Translations under genes and position numbers: made by a program
Notes under the pieces: model-generated
Seen by the model: only the letters and a program-made list of their open reading frames with translations
What the model was told of the DNA's origin: nothing
Databases searched by the model: none
Shown: piece by piece, positions 12,681-24,803 of the stretch
How positions within the stretch are numbered: the stretch's first letter is position 1
Layout: each line of letters begins with the position of its first letter
DNA from: Zychaea mexicana
Taxonomy: Eukaryota; Mucoromycota; Mucoromycetes; Mucorales; Lichtheimiaceae
Assembly (NCBI RefSeq): GCF_025766255.1
Contig: NW_026516723.1
Coordinates: 62,001 to 126,000 of the forward strand
Length of the DNA stretch: 64,000 bases
Reading direction: 5' to 3'

Positions 12681-13815
12681 TTACAAGCGGCTTGATAAAA
12701 GGCTTGATAATCCTGAGGGGTTAATATCATGAAATGCTCTGTATAAAGAGATGTTGTACTCTACGAGAATGGCTATATGTTTCCTAGCAAAAGTAAGTGT
12801 TATTCTGATGTGATAAAAAGGATATGTTTATCCTACCAAATGTTGTTAGTAAGTTTACGTCCGTGGTAATGATAGCCCCTTATTCTTTTGCTTCTACAGT
12901 AATCTAAGTTTCTGCTCTGAATGCTAGGGTTAACTTTAGGTGCCCATAACTTTTTCTTGGAAATGGATGACAAAATAAACCTATAAAAAATATGCAAATA
13001 TAAATAGTAAAGGCTGTTTTCTTGCATTTCATGCATATATAAAAAGTAATGAGACCTTGAAGGTGTGAACCTGATCAATAACATATAATATCTGCTCAGT
13101 CATTAAAGGTTGCTGTTATTTCCCTTATAACCTCACATGTGCTCATCCGAATAATTTTGGTGTTACAGTACGCGGTTTACCTATGCTTAGGACGAAGTTG
13201 TCAATATAATGATCACGTAATTCACACAATCCACTTGAACAGATATCCAATTTATATTACTTAATGCTATATGAATGATTAATAATATCAATTCACCTAT
13301 TTAATACACACGCTGTTCGGCTCCTGCTCTGTATATGATATGATACAACAAAAGAAATTGAATTCCAGAAGTTACTAAAATGAAAAGGGTATAAAATCTA
13401 TATCTTGATTGGGGGTAAATCACTTTACTAGCTATGGGTTCTATTCTGCTGTTCAAGCTTAATGTATATTGACGCTACTTGACATCTTTTTATCAGAGCA
13501 AGTTGAGCGTAAACGCAGGGCAAAGAAGGATAAAAAGTACAGCAATTTCTATAGACCTACAGTAATGTCATGGCGGTTATCCATCTATATGGGATATGAT
13601 TATTTAAATGGATGGTTGTTGTGTGTATCTATATTTTCTTCCCAAAATGTTGGCTTCCCGATAAATAAAAACGCAGGAGCTATACCACATGCATGCAGGC
13701 GGTATCACATTGACACTTAAGGCGTTTTGCGGGAGGCCGTGAAGGTGATGCATAAAAACTCAGAGAATGTTGTCTATTATAACTGGTTCCTCTGCCTTTT
13801 TTTCATCATTACAAC
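12681..13815. other. Intergenic, upstream of the acyl-CoA synthetase
   Basis: AT-rich sequence with short frames only. The last 100 to 200 bases, with a TATA-like element and pyrimidine-rich DNA, are the likely promoter of the downstream acyl-CoA synthetase gene. Confidence 0.35.
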
Positions 13816-16116
13816 ATGTCTTCAATAACGCAAAGTCTTGCAGCTGCAACAGCTAAAGCGAGAATCAAAGCTGTTACTAACCATTTATCCCCACAATATA
13901 ATAACACTTGCTTAAAAAAATGTAAAAAGAGGATATAATCATGTATAGTTTATGTCCCGCCCGTTTAAATAAGTATTTTTGTGCGTTTTCTAGATCAAAT
14001 TGACCGTCGACCCGAGCAAGTGCCATATCATACACCAATGGACCCCATTCGTTTTCTATTGAGAAGTGCCATGGTGTACCGCAACAAAACTGCCGTCATT
14101 CACGGCGATCAAGCCTACGACTATGAAACCTTGGCGGACCGTGTTTTGCAACTTGCGAATGTCTTGATCCAAGATTTTCATGTTCGACCAGGCGATCGTG
14201 TGGCGGTCTTGTGTCAAAACACACCTGCTTATCTCGAAGCAACGTTTGCAGTTCCTGCTGCAGGATGTATACTAGTGCCACTCAACACACGGTTGGCTCC
14301 ACCAGAGAATGAGTACTTGATCAAACACTGTGGAGCAACAGTGTTAATCATACAGGAACAGCATCTGTCTCGTATTACTCCTGGTGTTAAAGAAACGATA
14401 AAGATGATCCGTGTGGCGGATCAGCAGAATCCGGGCCAACCTTCTTGCCAATACGAGCTATTATTGCAGGAGAAGAAGAAGAAAGAAGAAGCTAGTGGTA
14501 CTATGCTGATGAAATGGAACGAATTACCTTTAACGACAGACGAGAATGCCCTTATCACAATCAACTATACATCAGGCTCAGCTGGCAAACCAAAGGGCGT
14601 CATGCAGTCGTATAGGAGCTGTTACTTGATGGCAATGAACATGTGTGTGCATGCACGTCTAACGCTGGACACGAAATATCTATGGACCGCTCCAATGTTT
14701 CATTGCAATGGCTGGAACTTTACATGGGCTGTTGTGGCAGTAGGAGGTTGGTTCAGAATGCCGTGCACGTCAGCAGCAATAAGCTAACCCCCACTGTTAC
14801 GGTTAAGCTCAATATACTGATGCTGACTCCCTTCTTCACTGATGCTGTACAACAAAACAGGTACCCATGTTATGCTCGATAAAATTGATTATCCTCGCAT
14901 ATGGAAATTGCTACAAGAGCATCGCGTAACACATTATGGCGCTGCACCCACCGTGCAGAACGAGTTAGCCCATCATAAAGATGCTGTTTGTCTTGACCAT
15001 CCCGTTTCCTGCATAATTGGGGGTTCGCCACTTTCAAGCAAGGTGATCGGCAAACTCAACACACTCAACATTTATCCAGTGCACGCATATGGCTTGGTAG
15101 GTTGTCAAACAATCGATGAAAAAAAGATGCGACCAGACTTCTCAGCTGACAAGTGTAACTTTTCTTTGAACCTCAAAGACAGAGACATCTGGACCAAGTG
15201 TGCATACGTATGACAGAGCGGCTCTGTCTCAGTATCCAGAGGAGCAACATGCAGAGCTAATATCTCGTCAAGGCTTCAGTATTATTTCGCAAGATGAAAC
15301 GCGGGTACTCGATCCAAAAACTGGCAAAGATGTAGTAGCAAATGGAAAACAAGTCGGGGAGATATGTTCGTCTGGTAACACGACAATGTTGGGTTACTAT
15401 AATGACGTAAAGGCGACGAAAAAGGCGTTTCAAGGAGGTGTTTTCTGGTCAGGCGATTTGGGTGTGCGACATCCTGATGGGGCGGTTGAAGTGATCGATC
15501 GAGCCAAGGACGTTGTTGTGTCCGGAGGAGAGAATATCAGCTCTATTGAGGTAGAAAATACAATCATGATGCTGGAAGTAGTATCTGATTGGTAAGTAAA
15601 AACATAACAATGATGAATGTGATTATTCTGATCATGATGATGACGGATGTTGCTTGACGGTGGTTATTGATGATGCTAAAACTTTTGATTACTAGTGCCA
15701 TTGTTGGTGGTCCAGATGAAATTTGGGGTGAACGCCCTTTCGCTTATATTGTCGTCTGGGAAGGCAAAGCAATCACGGCCGAAGCAGTTATTTTCCACTG
15801 TCGTAGAAACTTGGCAGGATACAAATGCCCGTCGAAAATTATCTTTGTAGACAAGCTTCCAAAAACCGAGTAAGAATTTTGCCTTCTTCGCAACGTGCTG
15901 CCATGATAAAAGTTTCTCTAACTGGACAGTAATAATTATATTAACCCTGATTATTATATGATAGGACCGGTAAGAATTTTGCAGCAGCAGCTATGTTTTA
16001 TGTTGACACGGATCAGTCCATATTGTTTACTGACTATGAATGATTTTATAGGTAAAACTAAAAAGTATTTGCTGCGGGAACAGCTCTGGAAGTCCCACAC
16101 AAAGCGCGTCAACTAA
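13816..16116 (+). CDS. AMP-forming acyl-CoA synthetase (ANL superfamily)
   Basis: This enzyme is predicted to activate a carboxylic acid, probably medium- or long-chain, with ATP and CoA through an acyl-adenylate. Exons 13816-13921, 13994-14746, 14861-15096, 15179-15591, 15696-15869, 15965-15969 and 16052-16116 sum to 1752 nt, 583 residues. Core motifs are the P-loop-like YTSGSAGKPKGV, MFHCNGW, YGL/TETSGP across a splice junction, FWSGDLGVRHPDG, the hinge IDRAKDVVVSGGENIS, and the C-terminal catalytic lysine motif KTETGKTKKYLLRE. That last motif only appears if a 5-nt exon (15965-15969) is included. The start at 13816 gives a short leader with ALA-rich sequence and joins in frame to the conserved RPEQVPYHT. 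No peroxisomal PTS1 is seen. The exact substrate is unknown. Confidence 0.85.
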
Positions 16117-16615
16117 ATTGTCAGCACTTTGAATAACCCTGCTATAGAATTGCTGTCAAGGAAAAAGCTATTAATAAAGCACTAACTGCGTTCTTGCTCA
16201 TAACGGAAATAGAAAGAATAGTTTGTGATTAATGTGTATGCATGAAATATGAGCACGTCTCTTTCAGTTCTGGTGTCACCTAAACTGCAGCACACGAAGC
16301 GCTGTGATTGGATGTCGGGAAATTGAGAGAAAAGAGCTATCCGTTTGCAACGAGAGAAAGGACAGCCCGGTTCCTCCAACGCTCAAAAGGTAGGTAGCAC
16401 ATTGGTCTGTGCTTGTAAAAGAAAGCAGCTCTAATTTCCAATCTTAGTTGTCAAGAAAAAAAAAAACGACCAAACAGGGCGATCCATTTCACAAAGCGAT
16501 TCTTTTGCGTCCTTGAATAGCGCTGCGCAAGAAGAAAATACAACCTTTCTTTTAATTCTGCTCTCTCTCTCTCTCTCTGTCTTTATAAAAAACCATTGGT
16601 TCCTTGGAAAAGATC
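16117..16615. other. Promoter region of the Sgf73 gene
   Basis: This gap contains a poly-A run near 16455 and a CT-repeat tract just upstream of the Sgf73 start codon. No gene is seen. Confidence 0.4.
16561..16578 (+). repeat. (CT)n microsatellite in a 5' leader/promoter
   Basis: Nine CT dinucleotides lie 38 bases before the Sgf73 start codon. Pyrimidine tracts of this kind are frequent just upstream of start codons in this window (also near 1740-1795, 20080-20105 and 56020-56050). Confidence 0.8.
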
Positions 16616-19154
16616 ATGTCGGCCAACGGGCCCAGTAAAAAACAAGGTAAATGGAAAGAACGAAAAAGCATCTGGTTGCTTAAAATGAATTGAAGACGAC
16701 AAAAGATGCACTTAAATAGAGTAGAAAAAGTTTAGCGCAAATATACCATAGGAAGAAAGGGGTGGTTAATGGTGGTTCTTTTGCAAGTTATTCTTTTGTA
16801 TGATCCCGTTTATTAATTCGAATCCATTGCATAGACTACTTGACAGAAGAACAGCAAAATATCTTGAGTAAAAAAGGAACTGAAATTGAACGGTTTCAAA
16901 CAGGTAGGATTATCAACAAGTTCTGTATATGAAGCACACACGCTCTTCTTTCTTGTTTTTGATCCAGTAGTCTGCGATGATATGTTTAACGGTGAAGAGC
17001 AACAACTAAACGCTTCTTTAATTTGACAGATATCACTACTTTAGCAAAACCATTAATTACAGCGGCAGACGGAAACGCATTCGATTGGTCAAAGCACGTA
17101 ACACCCGGCACACTCTCCGTTTTTCAAGAAGACTCTAGTTGGAACCGATTACCATACAATTCGGAAAGTGGACTGTTGAAGCGCAAATACCCCTCAGATA
17201 TCCGTGAAGCAACCGGTGGATCGACGTCTTCGTCGGCGTGGAAAAAAATGCGAGATCTCACTGATTCTTTTGATGAGGCTGACAACGACAGTCTATCCGA
17301 TGGCGACGAACTGTCGCCTACAGTAACAAAATTCGAGACAAGTGAACGTAAAGCATTTGGAACAAAGACGATGGAGGAGGATGTCATTGTGGTCAAGTGC
17401 AAAACTTGCCAACGTCCTATTCTTGCAAGCAGTTTTCGGGCCCATTCAGGTAATAAAAGAATGCTCGGATAGAAAGGGACGTGCGAGAGCGAGAAGAGAG
17501 ATAGATGTTATGAGAAGGAAACTTTGACGATGTTATTATTACCGTATCTAGAAACATGTGGTCAAGGTGATAAACGGCCACGGGCATTGACCCAGATTGA
17601 ATCTTCGTCTTCATCCAACAACGGCAACAACAACGATAAGTCGAATATCAAGGGATTCTTTTCTGACGACGACGACGATGATGACGACGACGACGATCCA
17701 ATTGCACTGAAGCGACAAAACGACCCTTCGTTCAAAAAGAAGAAACAGACAGATAAGAAAAACAATGGCAGCGGTAGTGGTGGTGATGTGATTGAAGGTT
17801 AGTAGCAGCAGTTTACACGTGATTTTGGATCTACCAATAGGTGGAATGGCGTGGTTATGAAAACTGAATTTAAAAAGTTACAGAAGCACTGGATCCAACC
17901 TCTGTACCTGCAAAACGACCCCCATCGACAAACGAGAAACCGGAAAAGAAGAAGACTAAGAAGGAACAGAAAAAGGCCAAAGCGACACCCAAGCAGAAAG
18001 GTAAATATACTGTGGGGTGTGAGATGTCTCGTACTATATCGTATGAAGGAAAAGCGACTAAGTTGTCAATACACGTATCACAGCACCTCTGGACTTGGAT
18101 AAGCAATGTGGTGTGATCCAAGGACCCAACAACACGCCGTGCACTCGGTCGTTGACATGCAAGAGTCATTCCATGGGTGCAAAGCGTGCGGTAGCGGGAC
18201 GATCCCAGCCCTATGATGTGCTACTGTCAGCATATCAAAAGAAAGCGATTGGCCGGCCACAGTGTAAGAACAATGGACCGAGCTTCGGACGTTGGAGAAG
18301 TGGGGGAGGGGTGGTAGGGGAGGGAACAAGTCGGATTGCGTGAAAAAAAAAGTCAACTCTGGATAAGGTTACGGGAAACGATTGTTTGCAAATGTAACAA
18401 GCAAAATATAGCTACAGGTGGAAGCACAGGTGCCAACAAAGGTGCGACGGTGGTGGCCAAAGCGACGACAAAATTGAATGCCAAAAAATTACAAAACAGG
18501 ACAGCATCACCTGCTCCTGCCGGCGGTGCTGGCGGCGCTGGTGGTGTCGGTGGTAGCACTGCTGGTGGTGGTGGTAGTAGTGCTGCTGCTGCTGCTGCTA
18601 CGGGTGGTGCTGGCGGAGTCAATGCGCAAGACAGCACGCAAACCAACGACGAGCAATTCGTAAACTCGGACGAGGAGGTGGAAAACGTAATGCATGCCAT
18701 ACGCACGAGCTGCCCTATGCCTCTTGCCGAAAAGCCATTCTACTTTGTAAAGCGACGAAGGCAGTGCTATCGACTGCGAGACATCCTGTTTGATACCATT
18801 ACACCCAAGTTCGTGTCCATGGCTCACAGTGACAGCAACAGCAGCTTGTCGAGCCTCTACAATAATAACAACAATAACAACAATACCAATACCTCCCCTT
18901 CTGTTCATAATAACGGCAGCACGCCATCTCCCTTACACCCGCAACAACAGCTCCATCTACCACAACACGCATTCCAACCTGCCCATACCATGATGAACTC
19001 ACCCGCAAACACAGCAGCCATGAACCGTATCAGTCAGCCGGCAACAGGCCTAGCCGGTCCTTCTCTAGGAATGATAGGCTTTTCAGGATCCATGGACGCA
19101 GGAACAATGTTTGCATCAGCCAACGGCAACATGCGAGATACTTTGCAAAAATAA
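16616..19154 (+). CDS. SGF73: SAGA complex subunit Sgf73 / ataxin-7-like protein
   Basis: Sgf73 anchors the histone H2B deubiquitinase module to the SAGA coactivator in the nucleus. A short first exon (16616-16646, [10 protein letters not shown]) joins a second beginning [10 protein letters not shown] near 16835, then an exon at 17031-17451. The first zinc element, [16 protein letters not shown] followed by ETC across the next intron, binds the deubiquitinase module in yeast. Further exons carry an 11-Asp run and Lys-rich linkers. The SCA7 domain is near 18090-18262: [38 protein letters not shown]. The last exon starts at 18418 and has Gly/Ala-rich low complexity, then [18 protein letters not shown] and [17 protein letters not shown], a conserved C-terminal segment. 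The family call is firm. The Ala/Gly expansion (18515-18620) is unusual. Confidence 0.9.
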
Positions 19155-20139
19155 AAGAAAAGACTGTTGTTGTACAGAGCAATTAATGTTGTGTGCCTTC
19201 TTTTTTTTGGGGGGTGGGTTGGAGTAGTAGGTAAAGAAGGTTGGGGGGTCGGTTGGTACTTCTTGGCTGTGGTTACTACGCAGGAGTTGCTATAGCAACA
19301 TGCTGCTAGTACCCCGCAGACAAGGTTTGATGAAGGCCGCCTACATGAAGTTTCTCACGAAGCCCATCATAAGTGTGATAGGCAGGGCGAAGGGCCAGGT
19401 TTGTTATCTCTGTCCAATGAGAACAGAAACCAGCGCGAGAAGTGACAGAACTCAGTTTCCGAATTCACGGGGATTGTTGTTGCTGTTTCATTATTATTCT
19501 CTCGGACGTTTCTAGTAGCGTGGGGGGGCGGCGGGTCTATATTTTACTTTTCCAAGATAAGCTTCAGCAGGCTGTAACCGATGGTAAACCATAAAACGTC
19601 CAAGCAGAGATCTTGTCCACCCGCCCTTCCGGAGTATGCTAAAGAGGGAAGCGGTATAATACATACGCAGGCAGCTTGCTGGTACCTCATTCGCTCAGGG
19701 TCCTCGATGTTCGGGGAACACAGACAGGGGCGGCACACACAAGTTCAAGACCGCGCGGAATTATTACACGTTTAAAACGGTTTAAAACAGAAATTGAGAT
19801 AAGATAAAAAAAACCAGCAGGCGGATGCGGGGAAACAAAGTTTTTCTTGTGTGTGCATATTTTCTGGAATAGCGAGCACACGGCTTTAGCTGGAGCCAGA
19901 ATCAATGCAAACGCACTTTGGGCTGGGGAGCTCGCCGGACATTCGGGTTACACGGGGCGTTTTTTACTTTTCTGACCTGGCATTTTACATTGTAGGACAT
20001 GTCTGATCGGCAACCGTATCTGCTTTACAATCTCGATATTAAACACTGTTTGTAACTCTAAAGAAAAATATTTTCTCCTCTTTCTCTCTTTCTCTCTCTC
20101 TCTTTCGTCTAATACTTCTTCCAAAGTACTTCTTCATAC
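19155..20139. other. Intergenic, Sgf73 to GATA factor
   Basis: It has G-rich runs (19208-19260, 19524-19535) and a C/T-rich tract (20075-20106) directly before the GATA factor start. No gene or RNA gene is recognised. Confidence 0.4.
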
Positions 20140-21450
20140 ATGCAAACATCAGAGTACTCGTCCAGCGACCGTCCCATCCTCCCTCCCATCTCCAGCATTG
20201 ACAGCCAACTTCCGTCGTCGTCATCCACTTCCTCCTCTTCCTCCTCATGGAGTTTCGGCGGCCCAGGTGGTGGGGGTCCTTCCATGTCCTTGCCTTCACC
20301 GCCACTCGGCAATCACAAATCCGCTCCAGCAGCAACCATCTCTTCGCAGACAGCATTCGACCAAAGCCGTCGACTTTCTCCTCTAAATTTCCAATCGCAC
20401 ACACAAGCACAAGCACAACACCAATACCCACATACTTTGCATTCACAGCCACTTCCGCATTCACCGCCACAACATCACCAGCAACCGTCGCCACAAAAAC
20501 TAGCCCCATGGCCACAACCTGACTACCGAGCATCACAACATCAACAAATCGAAACACAGCGAGCGGCTGCTACACGCAAGCGGGTATTCCAAGACATGGA
20601 CCAGGTGTGTGTTTCGCTTGACAAGCAGCTCTACCTTTTCCTTCATGTACTTACTAGCTCACTCACTCACTCACCTACTCATTTGCTGCTCTAAAGGTTG
20701 TCAATAATTGCACCACAATGCGCGAAACAATGCTTCGTCAACAATCCAATATGCCTGTCGATGCACACCTTTTGGCTAACTCTCAACCATGGCTCGACGA
20801 CATGATTGGTCATGCAAACGAAATTTTAAACGCACTCTTACGAATGCAAAAACAGCAACTCGCTGCTCAAGAAGAAAAACGTCAAGCCTATTACTCCACA
20901 CTGGTCACTCCAACAAGTGTTTATGTAAGTTTTTTGTCATTGGATTCACACAACCAACCGATTGCAGCAGACAAGGTATAGAGACTCACCGTACTTTCAA
21001 TCTTCAGGTGGACCAACGACCGGAGATGCACGATGACGACGAAGCAATGCATTATGACGACAGTAATCCTTTGCGTAGCCTTCGCCAACGCAAGCGAAGA
21101 GTATGTACACATCATTTTCTCTCTCCGTCTAAAGACTATGGTTAACATGTATCAATAATTGATTTCTATAGAAGCGAAACGTGTTCCAAGGACGCTGTCA
21201 TTCATGTAATATCTCAGAAACACCCGAGTGGCGCCGAGGTCCTGACGGTGCTCGTACTCTCTGCAATGCCTGTGGTCTTCACTATGCCAAGCTGGAACGT
21301 AAGCGAGCTGCTGCTGAAGCAAACAAGGAAAAAGACCCAACAGCGTCAACGAATAAAGACGATCAACAGCAATTGCTTGTATCTCCCTCATCCTCTCCTA
21401 CAACCACTGCCAGTTCATCTATGCAAGATGATGCTGTCGTAACGCCATGA
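20140..21450 (+). CDS. nsdD: GATA-type transcription factor, NsdD/SUB-1-like
   Basis: This is a sequence-specific DNA-binding regulator. Exons 20140-20604, 20697-20924, 21008-21100 and 21172-21450 sum to 1065 nt, 354 residues. The N-terminal third is Ser-, Pro- and Gln-rich (for example [17 protein letters not shown] and long HQ runs), as expected for an activation domain. A middle helical part includes [21 protein letters not shown]. The single zinc finger lies near residues 271-296: [18 protein letters not shown], then [17 protein letters not shown]. It has an 18-residue loop and is preceded by a basic stretch (RQRKRRKRN). The [19 protein letters not shown] pattern matches the NsdD/SUB-1 class, which controls sexual and asexual development in ascomycetes. 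The role here is inferred only from that similarity. Confidence 0.88.
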
Positions 21451-24400
21451 AAATAGCCCAAAAAACGCCCATTTATATCGTCTTTATCGTTATCCCGCTC
21501 TTTCCTCCTTCATCCTCATTCTTCTGAAAGATATATCTCTCTATAGCCATGCAGCTTTTATAATCTGTACTTATAGCCCTTCCTTCTTCTTCCTCTGTAA
21601 CACGCTTCCTGTAACAAATCATTACGACAAAGCCACGTCAACTTCACATGCACATACAGCACTAATTGTAGTAATACCACCACTTCATGTTTTTATATAT
21701 ACTGTATCATCCAATGTCATCATTTATTCCCTTTGCTAGCTTTTTGGGAAAGAAGCATCGCTTCTCTTCTTTTCCGAATCTAATAGTATGAATTCCTATA
21801 TTTTATGTTCATTTGCTTTCTTTTAATCATTAACAAAAAACCGTCTCTTTTCTCGCCATCAATAAACACACGTACTCCTCTCTTTCTTCTCTGAGAACTC
21901 GCATCCATTAGACTGATGACAAATTACCAATTCCCATGACATGAAAGAAACGTAAACAAAAGATATAATGTGGGTAGAGTGTCTTTGGTGCTCAACGATT
22001 CATTCGTATTAGGCGCATCCGTTGACACTAATAACTAAAGGCAGCAGATCCATTTTTCATAGCAACCTTATGCTACTACTGTTTTCGAACAACAGTGGAC
22101 AATGTAAACCTTTCCTGTAGCAAGTCCTCAGTACACCCCAGAAGAAAAAAAGTCTAAAACAAATGTATATAAACAAATAGAAACTTTCAACAAGGTTAGA
22201 ACACCAAAACAAGCACTAGTCTATTTTCATGATCATTATCTCCCTAGGTAGACTCGTATACTGATGTCCTATAGGCGTAATATAATATAATCGATAATGC
22301 ACCAAAAGATTTACCTTCCAATCATCTTTAGTATCGTCATCCATCTACAACGTCATCAAAAAGACAATCTAGTATCACCTGTATAAAGTTAAATTTAATT
22401 GATGGGCTTTCCCCAAACCTTGCTTGTTACTATTTTCAGTAGTAGTTATTATCATCATTCCAAATCTTCTTGTGAACTTTATCTTGATCGCCTATTTGGT
22501 CACATATGTATCGGTTTTTTCAGCCTAGCTACGAATAGTTCCATTCATTTGATACACGTACCCTTTGGTAAAGAGGGCTTAACTGCCAATTAATGTTTCT
22601 TTCTATATAAGATTTCTCTTTCCATTTATCATCATAAATGAGCGATTACATACCTATTTTGCGGTTCTCGTCTGTTCTCGATACGTATGTATGCATTGCA
22701 CAAAGTTAATACTTATAAAGGAATATACATATACCATATGACAATTCTTCTTCACCGAAAGCCCATAGACGAGAGGACATACTGATCTGAGTCAAGAAAA
22801 CGTAAGCGGTAACTGTTGTACCGTCTTTCACGTATTCTTCCAATGACCAACGATGAACAGCCACGATCCTTGCTATTTCTAGAAAAGCATCATGAATTTA
22901 TTCCGCGGTTTTGCTCCCTTACTCTTTTTCCAAACGCACGGAACAACCGTTCTCAATATATAAAAGTAGGATCGATAGGAGAACCAAGGAAAAGGAAACA
23001 TTGCAGCCATCCCAAATGATCAAGTGCTGGTACGTGGAAGGTATACGACAATAAATAACAGTAAAAAACATAAGAAACCAGACAATACCTGTGTGTTGAG
23101 CGCACAATGAAGAGCACTTTGGGTTGAGAGTCAATTTACGATCTTTAATATTACATGAGAAACCAACATAGATTAAAGTACACATACGCACACCTTCAAG
23201 GTAGAAAACAGTTAACGGTTTCTGTATATATACATGCCAGCATCAACATGTAGCAGCTTTGTAGATTGGAAATTGCTGCAAATATAAGGCTTCAATATAC
23301 ATATATATACATTAAATATCTTACGTCGATGAAGAAGAAAGTGTCTCTTCCAGCGGTGCATTAACATGTAACGATCTGACGACAACAAGAACGTGCTTCT
23401 ACAGCATAGCTTGATAAGTGGCTCAATTAGGACTTTTTGCAGGATAAAGATAGGCTGCAATTATTGACAAGAGAGACATCAGGCGCATGTGAAATATTAC
23501 TCTATTGCTCAGATCATATTGAAAATATGATGAAAAGCCTCATTTGTGCTATCGGGAGGGATGACTATCCGAATATGAGTGTTCGCAAACATCTAAACTT
23601 ACGATTACTATTTGACGAATCCAATGAGTCAGTTCTCCACAGATGGCATCTGTCTAAGTTATTTGGTATACTGATATCCTAAAAACGAACATATTGGGTC
23701 ACATGTGCGTGTAGGATTCCATATCAGTTCCTGTCATGGCAGCATGCAGTGACGACTTTATTTGCTACTGTGTGTTATACAAGACTCTTTTGTGTGACAC
23801 ATCGGGAGGGGGATCTTTTTACTGCGCGGAGCAAAGAAAAACACAGCACCAGGCTCAGCGCCTTTTCAAGGAGCAAAAGGCGGAGGAAAGCGAGAAAGTT
23901 GTCATCCAGATGTTAAAGGCCTCGACTATAAAAGGTAGCTTTCGAAAAATTAACAAGTACGTATACAGAACATTGCGAGAGAACGTAGAAGCTGTTGGGA
24001 TCTCTCTTTTCTAGTATGATTCTATATGACGCCAGTTTGAAGAAGATGAGAGAGAGAACGTGAGTAAAAGTTCAATTCATTGGTTTTCAGCTTTTATCAA
24101 AAACTGATATGAGCAAGCGACACACGAGGAAATAACAAAGCGATCCTGAGACTTATTGTTATGAGCCCCGGACTACGGAGGTGAAGGTTGCAACAGTTAG
24201 GGCCTTTCTTTTTGCACAAGTTTAAACCATAATCTCGAACACTGATTGGTTCCTGACCTGAGAAAACTCAAACAGCATTATCTTTTGACGAGTAAAATAC
24301 ATCCTCAGCAAAGGAGAAAAAGGAACCATGAGAGTGCTTATGCGTATCTTTTCTAGTAGGTGCATCCGATTTTTCATCACAAGCCTCTGCTGTAGCTATG

Positions 24401-24550
24401 CGAACAGGCTCTGCTTTGGTTTTTCTATCTCTCCGGAAAAAAAGGAGCGTCATTTTCTTACAAGTCACACGCACTTTCATATGTATCTAAAGAAAATGTG
24501 CTAGGCTGCATAAGCGTGCCGGCAGCTTGTATATTGGTTACTGTGTTATA
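21451..24550. other. Three kilobases without a recognisable gene, left of the composite element
   Basis: The first 400 bases are the pyrimidine-rich 3' flank of the GATA factor gene. The rest is AT-rich with only short frames. The longest, 23736-24014 (+), would give 92 residues with a Lys/Gln-rich helix but no domain I know and no supporting context. I see no tRNA-like cloverleaf. Confidence 0.35.
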
Positions 24551-24566
24551 CAGTGCTTCCAACAAG

Positions 24567-24720
24567 CAATGTCGCAGCCAGCCAAAAACGAAGTCGTTGG
24601 CCAATCAAAATCGATGTCGTTGGTTGGTCAAAATCAATTTCGCACTTTTGGAAATGGAAGTCGTATTTTTAGAAACCATGTCGTTTGCATTTGAAAATGA
24701 TGTCGTGTTACGATGATTTC
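24567..24720 (+). repeat. Subterminal iteron array, seven 20-23-bp units, left arm
   Basis: Seven units begin at about 24567, 24590, 24613, 24636, 24657, 24677 and 24699. Each starts with a form of (G/C)A(A/T)GTCG; the fourth is degenerate (AATTTCG). A-rich filler follows in most units, for example CAAAATC. The spacing of roughly two helical turns suggests transposase-binding sites on one DNA face. The same array occurs inverted in the right arm, about 30592-30745. This role is inferred. Confidence 0.7.
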
Positions 24721-24803
24721 TTGGCACTCGAAAAAATATAAAAATGAGGTCTTTCTTCTCCTGAGTCTGTTTTTTTCTTTTCTTCAATTGCTTAAATTTT
24801 AAC

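Noticed and set aside
23736..24014. A 92-codon plus-strand frame with a Lys/Gln-rich helix
   Set aside because: No domain, no splice context and no conserved feature; its length is compatible with chance in this AT-rich region.
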